Positions 12,739-22,882 of a DNA stretch of 64,000 bases are shown here, piece after piece. The DNA is from Allacma fusca. Its lineage: Eukaryota; Arthropoda; Collembola; Symphypleona; Sminthuridae. How positions within the stretch are numbered: position 1 is the stretch's first letter; each line of letters opens with the position of its first letter. The stretch lies in contig OX359246.1 of the NCBI GenBank assembly GCA_947179485.1, forward strand, positions 22,692,001-22,756,000, in the 5' to 3' direction. Position numbers and translations under genes: made by a program. The notes beneath the pieces were generated by a model. It saw only the letters and a program-made list of their open reading frames with translations. It was not told where the DNA came from and made no database searches.

Positions 12739-12960
12739 CATACCCGGGCGTACTCGCACTCAATGAGTTCATAAATCGCACTCACCCTCGCACTCAGTGC
12801 ACTCAAACTGAGTGCGAGTTCCGATTTTAAAATAAAGCGCTCATGGGACTGATGCAAAGTGCTGTTGGACAGATTCTTACCTCAAGAGGTGGAGACTGAG
12901 TGCCATTTTCTGCACTCCGACTAGATTCGATGTGAGTGCAGGATAATCCACTCAAATCAT
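12739..12960. repeat. hAT left terminal and subterminal repeats
   Basis: After the 11-bp terminal repeat come many copies of CTCGCACTCA-type motifs in both orientations (about 12749-12815 and 12895-12955). The right subterminal region (about 19295-19455) has the mirror set, GAGTGCGAG and relatives. Such clusters are the usual transposase binding sites of hAT elements. Confidence 0.8.
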
Positions 12961-13116
12961 ATTCTTAGAAGTTACCGAAAGAAGAAGCGTGTGTTAGCAT
13001 TTAGAATACATCAAAACGCATTTCTTAATACCGTGCTGTGTTGCTTGCAAGTTTTTGGAAAGAGCGGACTTCCGCAGTAAGATCTTGGATTTGTTATTGA
13101 AGTTATCAGCCAATGT

Positions 13117-16100
13117 TTGATTATGAGTGACCAAGCTAATCCCAGAAAAAACAGGAAACAACTTTTGGTTGCAAGATCTGTTAGCCCAACAATGAAAGTT
13201 CTCAAAACAAGAATCAATACCAAATCTGACCAGACAAGCCGGCTTGTCTTCAAGGGGTTACCTAAGGAGCAAACCGATGCCGAATCGAGTCAGATCAAAG
13301 CTGTTGAAATCGAACAAACCGGAAGCATCAATGAAGACCCTCAGCAAACAAATAAGGTCGTTACAGTGAATCAACTTGCAAATGTCAAAATAAAACGAGT
13401 TAACCCAATTACAAATTGGATAACGCATACAATGACTGGTGGAGCAAACTTGGATGGAAATGAACAAGAGATACAAAATACTAAATGTAGCAATAACGAT
13501 GAAGGCAATGTGACTGGTGAGAGCTTAAACATCTTGAAAGATGTACAAATTGCCAAACGGCCAGCTTTTAAAATGCCTAAATGGCTTCAGAGTTACTTCG
13601 AATATGAAGGACATGTTGAGGGTTCTCAAAATCAGCGTCAAAGCATTGCAATGACTTGCAAAACATGTAAATCTGATGATGCAGCTCAAACAAGCACAAC
13701 AATTAGGGGACCTCCATTCTTTAATTTCTATAGTCACCTGAAGGTATTTTGCAGGGCTAAATTTATGGTGTTGAAACAAGTATGCTTGTTTTAATTAATA
13801 TTAAATAAATTTTACAAAGCTGCTGTTTATTTAAATTTAGACCTGGCACCTTTGAGACTATGAAAAAGAGTCAAGTAGGGGGAACGTTGGAGATTCTGGA
13901 AAGCCAAAACCTTGGACAGATGTTGGAACCAACTGCGGCGATTTTCTTTTTGAACCGAAGAAAATGACCAAACCCACTAATGACGATGCTTATCCGATGA
14001 ATCACCCGATTCAAAAAAACTTTCTTCGGGATGTAATTGATTGCGTTGCTATAGATTCACTTCCATTGGACTTCATTGAAAGGCCTACCTTTATAAAGCT
14101 TATTCGAAATCTAAATAAAAGTATTCGCATAGTTTCTCGGAGAACAGTCGGGAGAAAGCTAATTGAGTACTATCGAGAGGTAACAATTAAAAATTAAACA
14201 TGTATGCATGTTTCTTTAAAAATTATTTGTTACCGTTGTTTGAACTAGTTCGAAGCCAAATTGAAACGGTCGGTCGAAGAAATTGATTCCAGAAGTTTCC
14301 ACTTAATTCTTGACATGTGGACTGATCGTTCCAAACGTTCATGCTTGGAATTCGAGCTCAATTTGTGGACAAATATTGGAGGCTAGTAAATAAAACCATT
14401 GGATTCAGGCATTTGCCTAAAAGACACACAGCACGTGCCATAAGAAATGTTTTCGACCATGTCATTACTAAAACCTTCGAAATTGGAAGCGATAAAGTAA
14501 GTGTGCCTAGATTTAATTACATTATTTCACCTTTATTATCATTATTAATTATAAGTCAAGTACTTATGAACAAAAACATGCATGCATGTTTACAAATTAA
14601 AGGTTGGATTTGTTTGCGGTGACAACGCTATAAATGTTATTGCGGCATTCAAGCATTTGCAGCCCATTGCTTTCAACATGACCGAGATTGACTATGACGA
14701 TGCTGAAGTTGACGACGAGGATGAATGGGAAGGTTTTGATGAATATTTTCAAGATGGCAAAATATCTGATTCGGACGACCGAAACGAAAACAGTGAAGTG
14801 ATTTCCGGTTTAAATAATTGGGCAAACTCTACAATTACTAAATTGCCTTGCTATGCTCACTTGCTTCAGCTGATAATAAAGGATTCATTGAACTCATCCC
14901 CCGTAGTTGCTAGTCTTGTAAAGGATGCTAAAGCTCTGAAGAAATATTTTCATTCGTCTCCCTACTGGTATGATCAACTGAAGCAACAGGCAGTAAAAGG
15001 ACTAGTCAATCAAGCAGATACCCGTTGGAGCACGGTCTACTATATGTTGGAACGCCTTTCGGATGTAAGGTTTATAGAGACAAGCATGCTTGTCTAATAA
15101 TTCTATTATAGTAATGTTTTATTTATTTTACAGCCTAAAGTGCAAGAAGCTGTCTCTAAAGTGCTCAATGAAACACGAAAATCAAAAAATCCATGCAAGG
15201 TGTCGTTTTCAGCTGCTGATTATAAGAAATTTAAAATCATTGCGAACCTTCTGGCGCCGTTCATGGATTTAACTAACCAACTACAATCTGATAAAGTCAC
15301 CTCGCCACTTGTGGTTCCTGGGATTAGTTTTGCTTACAGCTGTACGTGAATCTTGCTTTAAAGTTTATCATTGAAATGTTATAAGAACGCAATAAAATTT
15401 TAATTTTTAACAGCGGTCTTAGAAGTTGACGTATAGGGGATGATTATGATATTCTGAGCTTCCAGTCAAAGCTTTGCGAGAATTGGAGAAAAAGATTTGG
15501 TTGAAGCCAAATCTACGTCTGCCGAGTCCCATGATACTGATGGAAGAAGCCGAATCTTCACAGATGCCATTTTCAAAAACGATAACTTGATTCTAGTAAC
15601 AATTCTAGATCCACGACTAAAACTCAATCCATTTCGACGTAATTGTTTTTTTAAACGCATTCAGACAAGCATGCTTGTCTTTACTGATACTAACATGTAT
15701 GTATTTATTATCTAGCTACAAACACCCCAGGAGATTGCATCAATTCAGGCCACTGTAACGAAAATAATGCAAGAGATGTATTGGAAAGAAGTTTGCAAAG
15801 GTTGCGATTAAAAGCAGGAAATTGTTCAAGAAATTTCAGTGCAGAATCCAGGCGTGACCGGTCCCCTGTCCGAAAAAAAATCTTTGTTTGGTCACGTAGC
15901 TCGTGGAATGGAAGAATCTTGTGCCGAAACAGACATTCGAGAACTCTCCAGTCAAGAGCTTCAACGGTATCTGGACTTACCCAATGAAGACGAAACTATT
16001 AATCCACTGGATTTTTGGAGACTGAATCAGCACAACTTACTAATATTAGCAAAATTAGCAAAAATATTTTTGGGATTTCCAGCTTCTTCTGGGTCAGTAG

Positions 16101-16228
16101 AAAGGCTCTTTAGCATTACCGGAGCACTGCAGCGATCAAGGACAGCATCACTGAAATGGTCAACTTTGGAAATGATGCTGTGTTATAGAGACATGCGGGT
16201 CCTTGAGCTTTTTGATCGTTTTGGATGA
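13117..16228 (+). pseudogene. hAT transposase, at least six exons
   Basis: BED-type zinc finger in the first exon (about residues 166-210: W...YFEYEGH ... CKTCK ... FYSHLK), then the DNA-binding and RNase H-like parts in later exons (LDMWTD, FVCGDNA, CYAHLLQLI, ADTRWSTVYYMLERL) and the hATC dimerisation region at the end (FPASSGSVERLFS). Introns readable in sequence: 14180-14248, 14497-14602, 15065-15133, 15341-15413, 15639-15715, all short with GT-AG ends; one more follows 13743. The frame is hard to follow after 13841, at 14366-14380 (overlapping frames), and between 15430 and 15840, which suggests decay or missed exons. The stop is at 16226-16228. Confidence 0.85.
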
Positions 16229-19125
16229 AATCGGGAAAGACAAGCATGCTTGTCTGTAGTTAGCGTTTTATTGACTATTTTTCCAACTATGCACAAATTA
16301 ACTGAACTAATTTTGCAGTCTGCAATGCAGAGAATTGACTGAGGTTAAATAAAAGATGAGTGTGAACTAATTGTACTACTTGCATTTTTATTTTCAACAC
16401 AATCTATTCATAACAATCAGTATGGCGACATTTTTATTTAACTACACTTATTCAAATTTGCAAGACATAAAAATAATTACATTCAGTAAACTGATTGCAG
16501 CTTTGAGATTGGTTATTTTGTTAACTAATTAATATTACATTACTAACTAATTCCCATACCAAAATGTAAACGGGATATTTCAAAGTATTTCAAACGCTGA
16601 AAATTAATTACATACCACTAACCCTTTGATTTCTCTATTCACAAAAAATTATTTCCCTTGATTCTTCAGACATGCATGTCTTCCTCCATTATGGCCTAAA
16701 CAATCTGTGACATAAGTCTTAATGCAACTTCATCACAATTGACTATTGCCAAAATGTGACGAAATTGCTTGACTACGAAGGGACAAGTATTTCCATGGAG
16801 CATTGCTACCAGTCCATCCCAAAGTAAAGGCGATGAAGATGCCTTGGCAATTCTCTCCAGTTCCTTTACATCTAATATGTTATTAGGGGCTTCGTCCATT
16901 GTTCGTCCTAAACCATCTCGCCACTCAAGTAATGATTTGAAGACTCGAATATGATGAGGGTCGGAAAGTCGTACCACATTCGTTGCGATTAAGGTTTCAT
17001 CCGAAGGGTACTTCTGAAGAACGAAGGTTTTTCGAAGCTTAATTTTAGTATTGTTAAATGCTCTTTGAAGTGCTGACGCAGATGTCGAAAAACAAAAAAC
17101 AACATTAACAATTTAATTATCTTAATTAGACCAGCATGCTTGTCTAATTATGAATAACCATGCTTACCTTTTCAAGTAACCACCAAAACATGTTATACAA
17201 ATAGTGCAATCTTGCGCCGCATACTCGTCTAATTGTCCAAGTGGTCTCACCCTAAAATCAGCAGCTTGACCAGTTTTGTCAAGTTTAATTCCATTTTTTC
17301 GAAACAACGACTCGACGAGTTTTTTGTATGATACAGGATTCGGCTTACTCCATTCCTCTCGGATTCTATTTTCGGTAATATCTTTAGGATGTACTATCTT
17401 CTTTTTGCACCTAGCTGTGTCGATAATGTGGTCTTTGAAAGCAAGCTTCATGGTTTTGAAACAATCATCCGGGTCTTCAATCTTCCATTCATCCTACAAG
17501 TCCTGTATGTCGATGACTCAACTTAAAAAGGATTGAAAGCTGCTCTGCGTCATAAGGACGTCATTCTGAATGCCACACATTACTTTCAAAACATGGTTTG
17601 ACTCTAGCAAATTTGGGACCAAGTCCTCCATTATTTCTTCCCTTACTTCAAAAGGATCTATTTTATAATTGAATCTTGAAGTTCCGATCTGAACTAATGC
17701 GATGAGGCCTGGAATAGACGAGCATGCTTGTCTTACACTGAAAACACTGCATTGAATATCAAACTTCATTAATTGAAATTAGCTTTATTATTATTACCAT
17801 CATATGAATGCTCCTTATGGAATTCATAATCAAGAGAAATCACGTCTTCAAGAATTAAATCTTGGTGCATCTCGGCATAACGGGCAGGTGTATCGATCAG
17901 ACTAAATGGAACATTTCTTGAAAGTTGCTCTTCAAAGCCGTCCGGCTTTGTATATTTTGGGATCTGGCTCGTCCTTATTCGATCTCGTACACTTGCAGTT
18001 GCCAATGGCCAGTCAGACCAAACTCCAACGCCTTTATTGAGTCTACGTAGGTACTTCATAAAACTTATGTACTTGTCCTGAGGTCTGCTTGTAGCCACAC
18101 CGAATCTCCTGTCAGCATTGGCCTTTTGTTGGTGGTAATTCATTTCCTCGGAATGTATCTAATACAATGTATAAAATAATAAAATCTGACATATACAAAG
18201 TTAAATTTCACGTTAGAGCTAAGACTCATTAATTTTTGTATACTTGGTTACAAAATTCTAGACAAGTATGCTTGTCGCAATTCAGTTGTAAATGTTTATA
18301 TTGTGTTTACTGAATTATAGTAATAAACATAATCTTAATAAAATCCCAACACTGTTAATTGTAGACGCTAAGAAAATACATACCAAAACTAATGTAGCAC
18401 AAAATCCAGTATGCTCTGGAAAGCAATAGACAAGCCTACTTGTCTTGACGGGAAACCTGGATTCCTGAAAATTACATTAAATTAGATTACTGAAAAATCT
18501 CGAAGTAAACGTAAGTTAAAGATTTTAGTTATACTATCGAAGAGTGCTCAATATTTTGTTCTCGTATTTCAATTAATCTAGCTAGTTTAGGAAAACGTGT
18601 GTAGGAAAAAATCAAAACCACGTAATTGTATTCTAATATTACTGCGAATATTGTATTTACCATAAGAGATAAAGTTTTACTTCCAGTGAACTTACCAGTG
18701 ACAAAGTAAGATCTTCTAGATTTGAAAATATTTTTGGCGACTTGTAATGCTTACTTGTATTGACACATCAGCCAGAGACCCATGAAATAAGTTCACTTGA
18801 ATCACTTGAAAAGACCCTTCTAAAATCCAAACGTACGAATTATTCATTAAATAAATCACAGATACACATACACCCGCAGTGGATCAATCTCAATAGATAA
18901 TTGTTTGAATTATCAACTTAAATTGTTAATAAAAATTACAAACGGCATAGACAAGCATGCTTGTCTGCACTTGAAATCAACGAAGTATATATATTTCATA
19001 ATTTATAATATAGTAATAATATTAACATGAAAAATGTAGACAGAACTGAAAGTAATAATTACCTGCCAATACTACAGATTCTGGTTGTGAAGGTTTGAAG
19101 TACTGTTAGACAAGCCTGCTTGTCT
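13774..19125. repeat. Dispersed 18-bp palindrome, 13 copies
   Basis: Consensus AGACAAGCATGCTTGTCT, perfectly or nearly perfectly palindromic. Copies: 13774-13791, 14196-14213, 14574-14591, 15078-15095, 15663-15680, 16238-16255, 16668-16681 (14 bp), 17128-17145, 17716-17733, 18260-18277, 18428-18445, 18949-18966, 19108-19125. Variants mostly keep the palindrome (AAACATG.. with ..CATGTTT). Five are in transposase introns, two in exonuclease introns, two start 10-15 bp after the stop codons of the two genes, and four lie upstream of the exonuclease gene. None is in a recognised exon. Confidence 0.9.
16696..18143 (-). pseudogene. Rrp6/RNase D-like 3'-5' exonuclease with HRDC-like domain, inside hAT
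   Basis: DEDD-family exonuclease of the Rrp6/EXOSC10 type, which trims RNA from the 3' end. Read from 18143 downward: FSLIDTPARYAEM leads into exo I LDYEFH (D and E present); then LIALVQIGTSRFNYKIDPF and exo II KVMCGIQNDV (D present); then an Rrp6-like FRVRPLGQLDEYAAQD, exo III with Y and D present; the last exon (about 17074-16696) resembles an HRDC domain (LLEWRDGLGRTMDEAPNNIL). The first intron (donor after the YDG codons near 17805, acceptor TATTCCAG near 17711) and the one at about 17074-17169 are phase-plausible. Two in-frame stops near 17486-17520 break the central part, so this copy is probably dead. It converges with the transposase gene: the two stop codons are about 470 bp apart. 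Such a gene is not a normal hAT component. Confidence 0.8.
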
Positions 19126-19294
19126 TTGTAGAGCAATGTCACCGCTGTAATGAATTATTCAGAATAAATCAGAACTAATGCCTTTATCTGAAGTTTTATT
19201 GCTACCTTCCAAAAGATCACAAAGTATCACAATACTATTTGAATGAATCAGTTGCTTGACTTACTACTAAAAGGTAGTAACAGTAGTACACACG
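18144..19294. other. hAT noncoding right arm
   Basis: No coding region seen. It contains four of the palindromes and would be promoter and 5' untranslated region of the exonuclease gene. Splice-like strings near 18470 and 18700 leave room for untranslated exons. Confidence 0.5.
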
Positions 19295-19708
19295 TATGTG
19301 ATGGCACTCACATTCGGAGTGGAGTGCAGCTGATTTAAAAGTTCACTTTGAGGCATGAGTTTGAGTGCATTGCTGGGAATTACACGAGATTGAGCGCGAG
19401 GGAAGTTTCGCCACTTACAGAAGTACTTGAGTGCGAGGTGAGTGCGAGTGCGTAGTAAATGCCCAGGTATGTTAGCAATGTCGTTTAACGTGGAGTATTT
19501 ATTAACAAATACACAGGAAACGTTCTTGTTGCCGTTGACTTGCTACCGAATCAAAACAACGCGCTCTATGTTAACCGTCGGGGAAACATTAAAATAACGT
19601 TGAAGTTTAGATCTCCGTTGGACGAGGCTGTTCAAGTTATCGTTTACAGCCATTACCAAAACGTTTTGGAAATATACAACAACCGTGAGGTTATATTGGA
19701 TTATTAAG

Positions 19709-20175
19709 ATGGACACAAGGTCTATTCGACGCATGCTTAACGCCATATTTAAGTGGTATCACATCAAGATACCCTTTCATGTACTTGCAGCGTATGAATT
19801 TAACAATGTTTACAAAAAATAAACGCTCCTGCGATTTTTATTGTCAATACGGATGTTATTTCAAGACCCGGAAAACATTGGATATGCATGTATAAAATAA
19901 GCTATAAACAATTTGAAGTATTTGATAGTTTTGGTAAAGATATTTCTCAATATCATAATATACACATACCACGGAATTTTATTATCAGACAGAATTGTAA
20001 AATCTTGCAGAATGTGCGGTCAGAACTGTGTGGACAGTTTTGTGTAATGTTTGCTTACAGTAGAACCATAGGAATACCTTATAAAATATTCATATGTCAA
20101 TTTAAATCTAATACATTGAATAATGATAAAATAGTATCTTTGTTTACATACAAAATATTGAGTAGTGTTAAATAA
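19709..20175 (+). pseudogene. Polinton cysteine protease (adenain-like)
   Basis: Processes capsid proteins during maturation. Catalytic features are visible: His in KHWICMY, Asp in VFDSFGKD, Cys in CGQFCVMF, in the order and spacing of adenovirus-type proteases. The start ATG at 19709 comes 1 bp after the capsid stop. The N-terminal third (19709-19821) and the remainder are in different frames; the shift lies in an A-run near 19815, so the copy is broken by a probable single-base change. Confidence 0.85.
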
Positions 20176-20301
20176 TGTTGGCCAGTAAATGATTGTGTGT
20201 GTAATTGTGTAAGTCGTTATCGTGTAAAAGTTAAATAAAGATTCGGTCCTGTACATGTACTAGAACAGTTTCTCATTTCTACTCATTTTGAAAACAACGT
20301 C

Positions 20302-20969
20302 ATGGAAATTGGAACTAAAGACAATAATTTAATTAATTATTCCTTCTCCCACCCCAGTACAATATTGATTGCGGGCAGCACACAGGGTGGTAAAACGTAT
20401 AAGACGCTTGAAATAATACGCAGGCGCTTTGAACTATTTGCAAAGAGATTAGAAAAGGTCATCTACGTCTATAGCGATTTTTAGAAAGAGTTTTATAAAT
20501 TAAAGGAAGAAGATAAAAATATAATATTTACAAATAATCTCCTCGATATTGAAAAGTTGGCTAGTGATACTTGTTTAATTGTTATCGATGACCAGCAGGA
20601 CACGTTTTCAAAGAAGGAAAACTTGGAACTAGCGACTCGCATTTTATAAAACATTCACATCATCGAGGAGCGAGTATAATATTAATACTTCAAAATCCAT
20701 TTGTTAAAGGGTTAAGAAAGATGAATTTAAATACGCTAATATTACTATTGCTTGATAATCCCAGAGACCGCAGTATAATTACTAATATCGCAAAACAAGT
20801 TTGCGCAGGTCAAACAAACTTTTTGACTTCAGCCTATATTAAAGCCGTGTCAAGTCGACCGTATGGCTACCTACTTTTAGACATGCACCCCAAAAACAAG
20901 TCATTTCCTTATTGGGTTAGAAATTCAGTTTTTCCGGACAGCAATGGTGAAGTCTACGCTCCCCAATAA
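20302..20969 (+). pseudogene. Polinton DNA-packaging ATPase (FtsK/HerA type)
   Basis: Drives DNA into capsids. Walker A GSTQGGKT at about residues 28-35 and Walker B CLIVIDDQ are visible, followed by the SHH-type and LLLLDNPRD segments typical of the family. The gene is interrupted by TAG at 20482-20484 and by a frameshift with stops near 20647. The length, about 220 residues, is normal. It follows the protease by 126 bp, as in other Polintons. Confidence 0.85.
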
Positions 20970-20971
20970 AA

Positions 20972-21301
20972 ATGGTGTTGAATAATTCATTTGAAGAAAA
21001 CTGTCAGTTCCTATTTCAAATTGCAACAGTCAAATCAAAGCTGAATGCTAGGAAACTAGTCCAAAATGCATCAGATTCGCAAATACGTACACTACTAGAA
21101 ATTATACACAATTTTAATCTATTTTGCAAAACGGAAACGACCCAAGTTTGTAAATTCGCTAGGAAAGTTAAAATATATTCTAATGATCAAAACGCCGCAA
21201 AGCGGTTTCTTTTGAGAAATCGCAATCTCGTCAAATCCATATTAGCAAGAGTATTTCTAAAAGTGTTTATTGGCGAAATTATTCTATCGTATACAGAGTA
21301 A
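20972..21301 (+). CDS. Small conserved Polinton protein
   Basis: 109 residues, Lys/Arg-rich. The central segment SDSQIRTLLEIIHNFN followed by a basic stretch and a hydrophobic C-terminus resembles a small protein commonly found after the ATPase in animal Polintons; its role is unknown. It starts 2 bp after the ATPase stop and overlaps the next ATG by one base (21301), a compact layout typical of viral genes. Confidence 0.55.
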   Translation: MVLNNSFEENCQFLFQIATVKSKLNARKLVQNASDSQIRTLLEIIHNFNLFCKTETTQVCKFARKVKIYSNDQNAAKRFLLRNRNLVKSILARVFLKVFIGEIILSYTE

Positions 21302-21899
21302 TGGCTAAAGTAATGCGAGTTGTTTCGCCTGCTCTTTATGAAGAGCTTATGAAGCTATATAAAAGCGAAATACATAAACCAATCGAACAAAATAAACCCG
21401 CATCAGCGGTAGAAAACCCCAGTGAAAATCCCCATCCTATTTCTTCAATTAAGCATATTCAAACAAGTCTTCCCGCCGCTGCAACAAATAATTCAAGTGA
21501 AAAGGTTTCTTCAAACCTCCATTTTCTCCAGGGGGATTTAACGCAAAACCAAAGAAACCAAAATTTATTAAATTATGCTGTTGTCAAAATATTGGAAGTT
21601 CCACGTGTCAAAAACTTAAAGCACCAAAGTGGAAAACACTGGATGATGCAAGTAAGGATATTCCTATGGAATATGTGAAAGATCCCCAGCATCGGAATGC
21701 TGAAACAAATTCAATCACTAATATTACGACAGCAAGCGACATCTCTGAGAGAGAAAAACCTGGGGAAGGTGTTGATGCTGTTGGGGATAATAATATTAAT
21801 GACCATAAGAGTTCGCTGAGGCCTAGAAAAAATCAACGAGGCTATGGTGGAAAACGAAAACCGAAACGCGTTAGAAAGTGTAACAAGTTAAAACAATAA
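21301..21899 (+). pseudogene. Polinton hypothetical protein with basic tail
   Basis: N-terminal MRVVSPALYEELMKLY-type segment, Pro/Ser-rich middle, and a C-terminal tail rich in Arg and Lys (RPRKNQRGYGGKRKPKR). The first frame stops at 21676-21678, while the second (to 21899) carries the tail; both coding signals meet near 21600-21660, so one gene with a frameshift is the simplest reading. Function not known; Polinton genes of this place and shape are often labelled PX. Confidence 0.5.
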
Positions 21900-21954
21900 G
21901 AACACTCGGAGGAATCGAAAAAATTAGTTTCCGCTTTGGAAGCGTTCGGTCAAC

Positions 21955-22482
21955 ATGGGTTCGCGAGTTATTATTCTGACTCTGTATTTATTTTTATTAA
22001 ACGGTATTACTTCTTCAGATTCAAGTTTGGACGCGGTTAAAGCACCAGCTAGTAGCACCAGCGACGGTAGAAATGAGAAGTACAAATGTAGTCATCATCG
22101 AGTTTGTTCACCTCTCACTCAAGATGTGGCGCTGAATGACGGAGCAACTTCAACCAAACGGTTGTTAATTCACCTACACGCTGTCCTTAAGCATCTATTG
22201 CAGGACGCGCGTAAATACAAGAACGGGAGCACAAGTGTGCCCACAGAGGGAGATAATGTGACCACGCATGAGAACTCTGCGGGTAAGATTATTTTTCTTG
22301 AACTCGATCAAGTCCCCTCCCCACTTTTCCTCCAAGCAACATTCATTTTAACTGTGTAACTTGCCGTGCTTACAGCTACCTACACTTCGGTGATACTTTT
22401 GTGTGTTCTGGTCTCCATCAAAATATACAAGTTTACGTCTAAGCTGATTAGTGAGTGGAAAGCTAGGAACAACAATAATTAA
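21955..22482 (+). CDS. Spliced small type I membrane protein in Polinton
   Basis: Exon 1 (21955-22282) encodes a signal peptide (hydrophobic VIILTLYLFLLNGITSS after MGSR) and a Ser/Thr-rich ectodomain with two Cys. Without splicing the frame ends at 22359 with no membrane anchor. A donor GTAAGATT at 22283 and an acceptor GTGCTTACAG ending at 22375 define a 93-bp intron; splicing keeps the frame and adds an exon (22376-22482) coding for a transmembrane helix (SVILLCVLVSIKIY) and a short basic tail. 144 residues in all. The function is unknown; the design is that of a small viral membrane protein. No break was found. Confidence 0.65.
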
Positions 22483-22486
22483 AACC

Positions 22487-22735
22487 ATGGAAGGAGCAAA
22501 CCAAGACAACAGGACCGAGCCAATTGCTGGACCGTCTCAACCAAGTAGAAATGAGAACAGCGGAGCAGCTTCCAATACAAATTTAGCTTATGAGACGACC
22601 CAACGACCAGATCCTATTAAATCTGGATTTTTAAGATCGCTATGTAATTGGTATTGTCTACAAAGTATTATTGTGCGGTTGAGTACCGATATTTATTTTC
22701 CTAAACCGTTCCGAAAAACTATTTATTTCGCGTGA
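22487..22735 (+). CDS. Unidentified short Polinton frame
   Basis: ATG at 22487 lies 4 bp after the stop of the membrane protein. The first 50 residues are hydrophilic (Asn, Ser, Gln, Pro-rich), followed by SGFLRSLCNWYCLQS and a more hydrophobic end. It may be a small accessory protein or the first exon of the polymerase gene. I do not recognise it. Confidence 0.35.
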   Translation: MEGANQDNRTEPIAGPSQPSRNENSGAASNTNLAYETTQRPDPIKSGFLRSLCNWYCLQSIIVRLSTDIYFPKPFRKTIYFA

Positions 22736-22882
22736 AAACACACGATCGATTTATTTATACTGTTGTTTTTATCGAATCGTAGATCTAAACGTTATCAAGT
22801 CACGATTTTTTTGTTTTTATTTCAAGAACTTTATTTTTCCATGCCCGACTGTATTTTTCGATGTCGGACACATATCCAATAA

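Larger units (their letters stand above)
12739..19471. mobile_element. hAT DNA transposon, 6733 bp, with two genes
   Basis: Ends are CATACCCGGGC on the left and GCCCAGGTATG on the right, an imperfect inverted repeat, flanked by perfect 8-bp target duplications TTAGCAAT at 12731-12738 and 19472-19479. The 8-bp duplication and the enclosed transposase define the hAT superfamily. The element holds a transposase gene (+) and a convergent exonuclease-like gene (-), and interrupts the Polinton capsid gene, so it is younger than the Polinton. Confidence 0.95.
11535..19707 (+). pseudogene. Polinton major capsid protein (hexon-like), split by hAT
   Basis: Double jelly-roll capsid protein. The N-terminal part (11535-11981) has the family segment PIEFYIMSDSSGYMDPSD followed by a strand-rich region; later parts continue at 11978-12187 and 12227-12730, and the C-terminal 76 or so residues lie at 19480-19707, ending in NVLEIYNNREVILDY, a typical end for this family. 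Total coding length about 1.4 kb (about 475 residues), normal. It is broken by a frameshift near 11980, a stop at 12185-12187, another after 12574, and by the hAT element. The reading frames before and after the insertion continue the same protein, which shows that the hAT landed inside an existing capsid gene. Confidence 0.85.

Noticed and set aside
13774-19125. The palindrome as a p53-type response element
   Set aside because: It contains CAAG and CTTG cores, but with 4 bp between them rather than the 6 of the p53 consensus, and it lies mainly in introns of a transposon.
13774-19125. The palindromes as a CRISPR array
   Set aside because: Spacing is irregular (hundreds of bases), units sit in introns, and the DNA is plainly eukaryotic.
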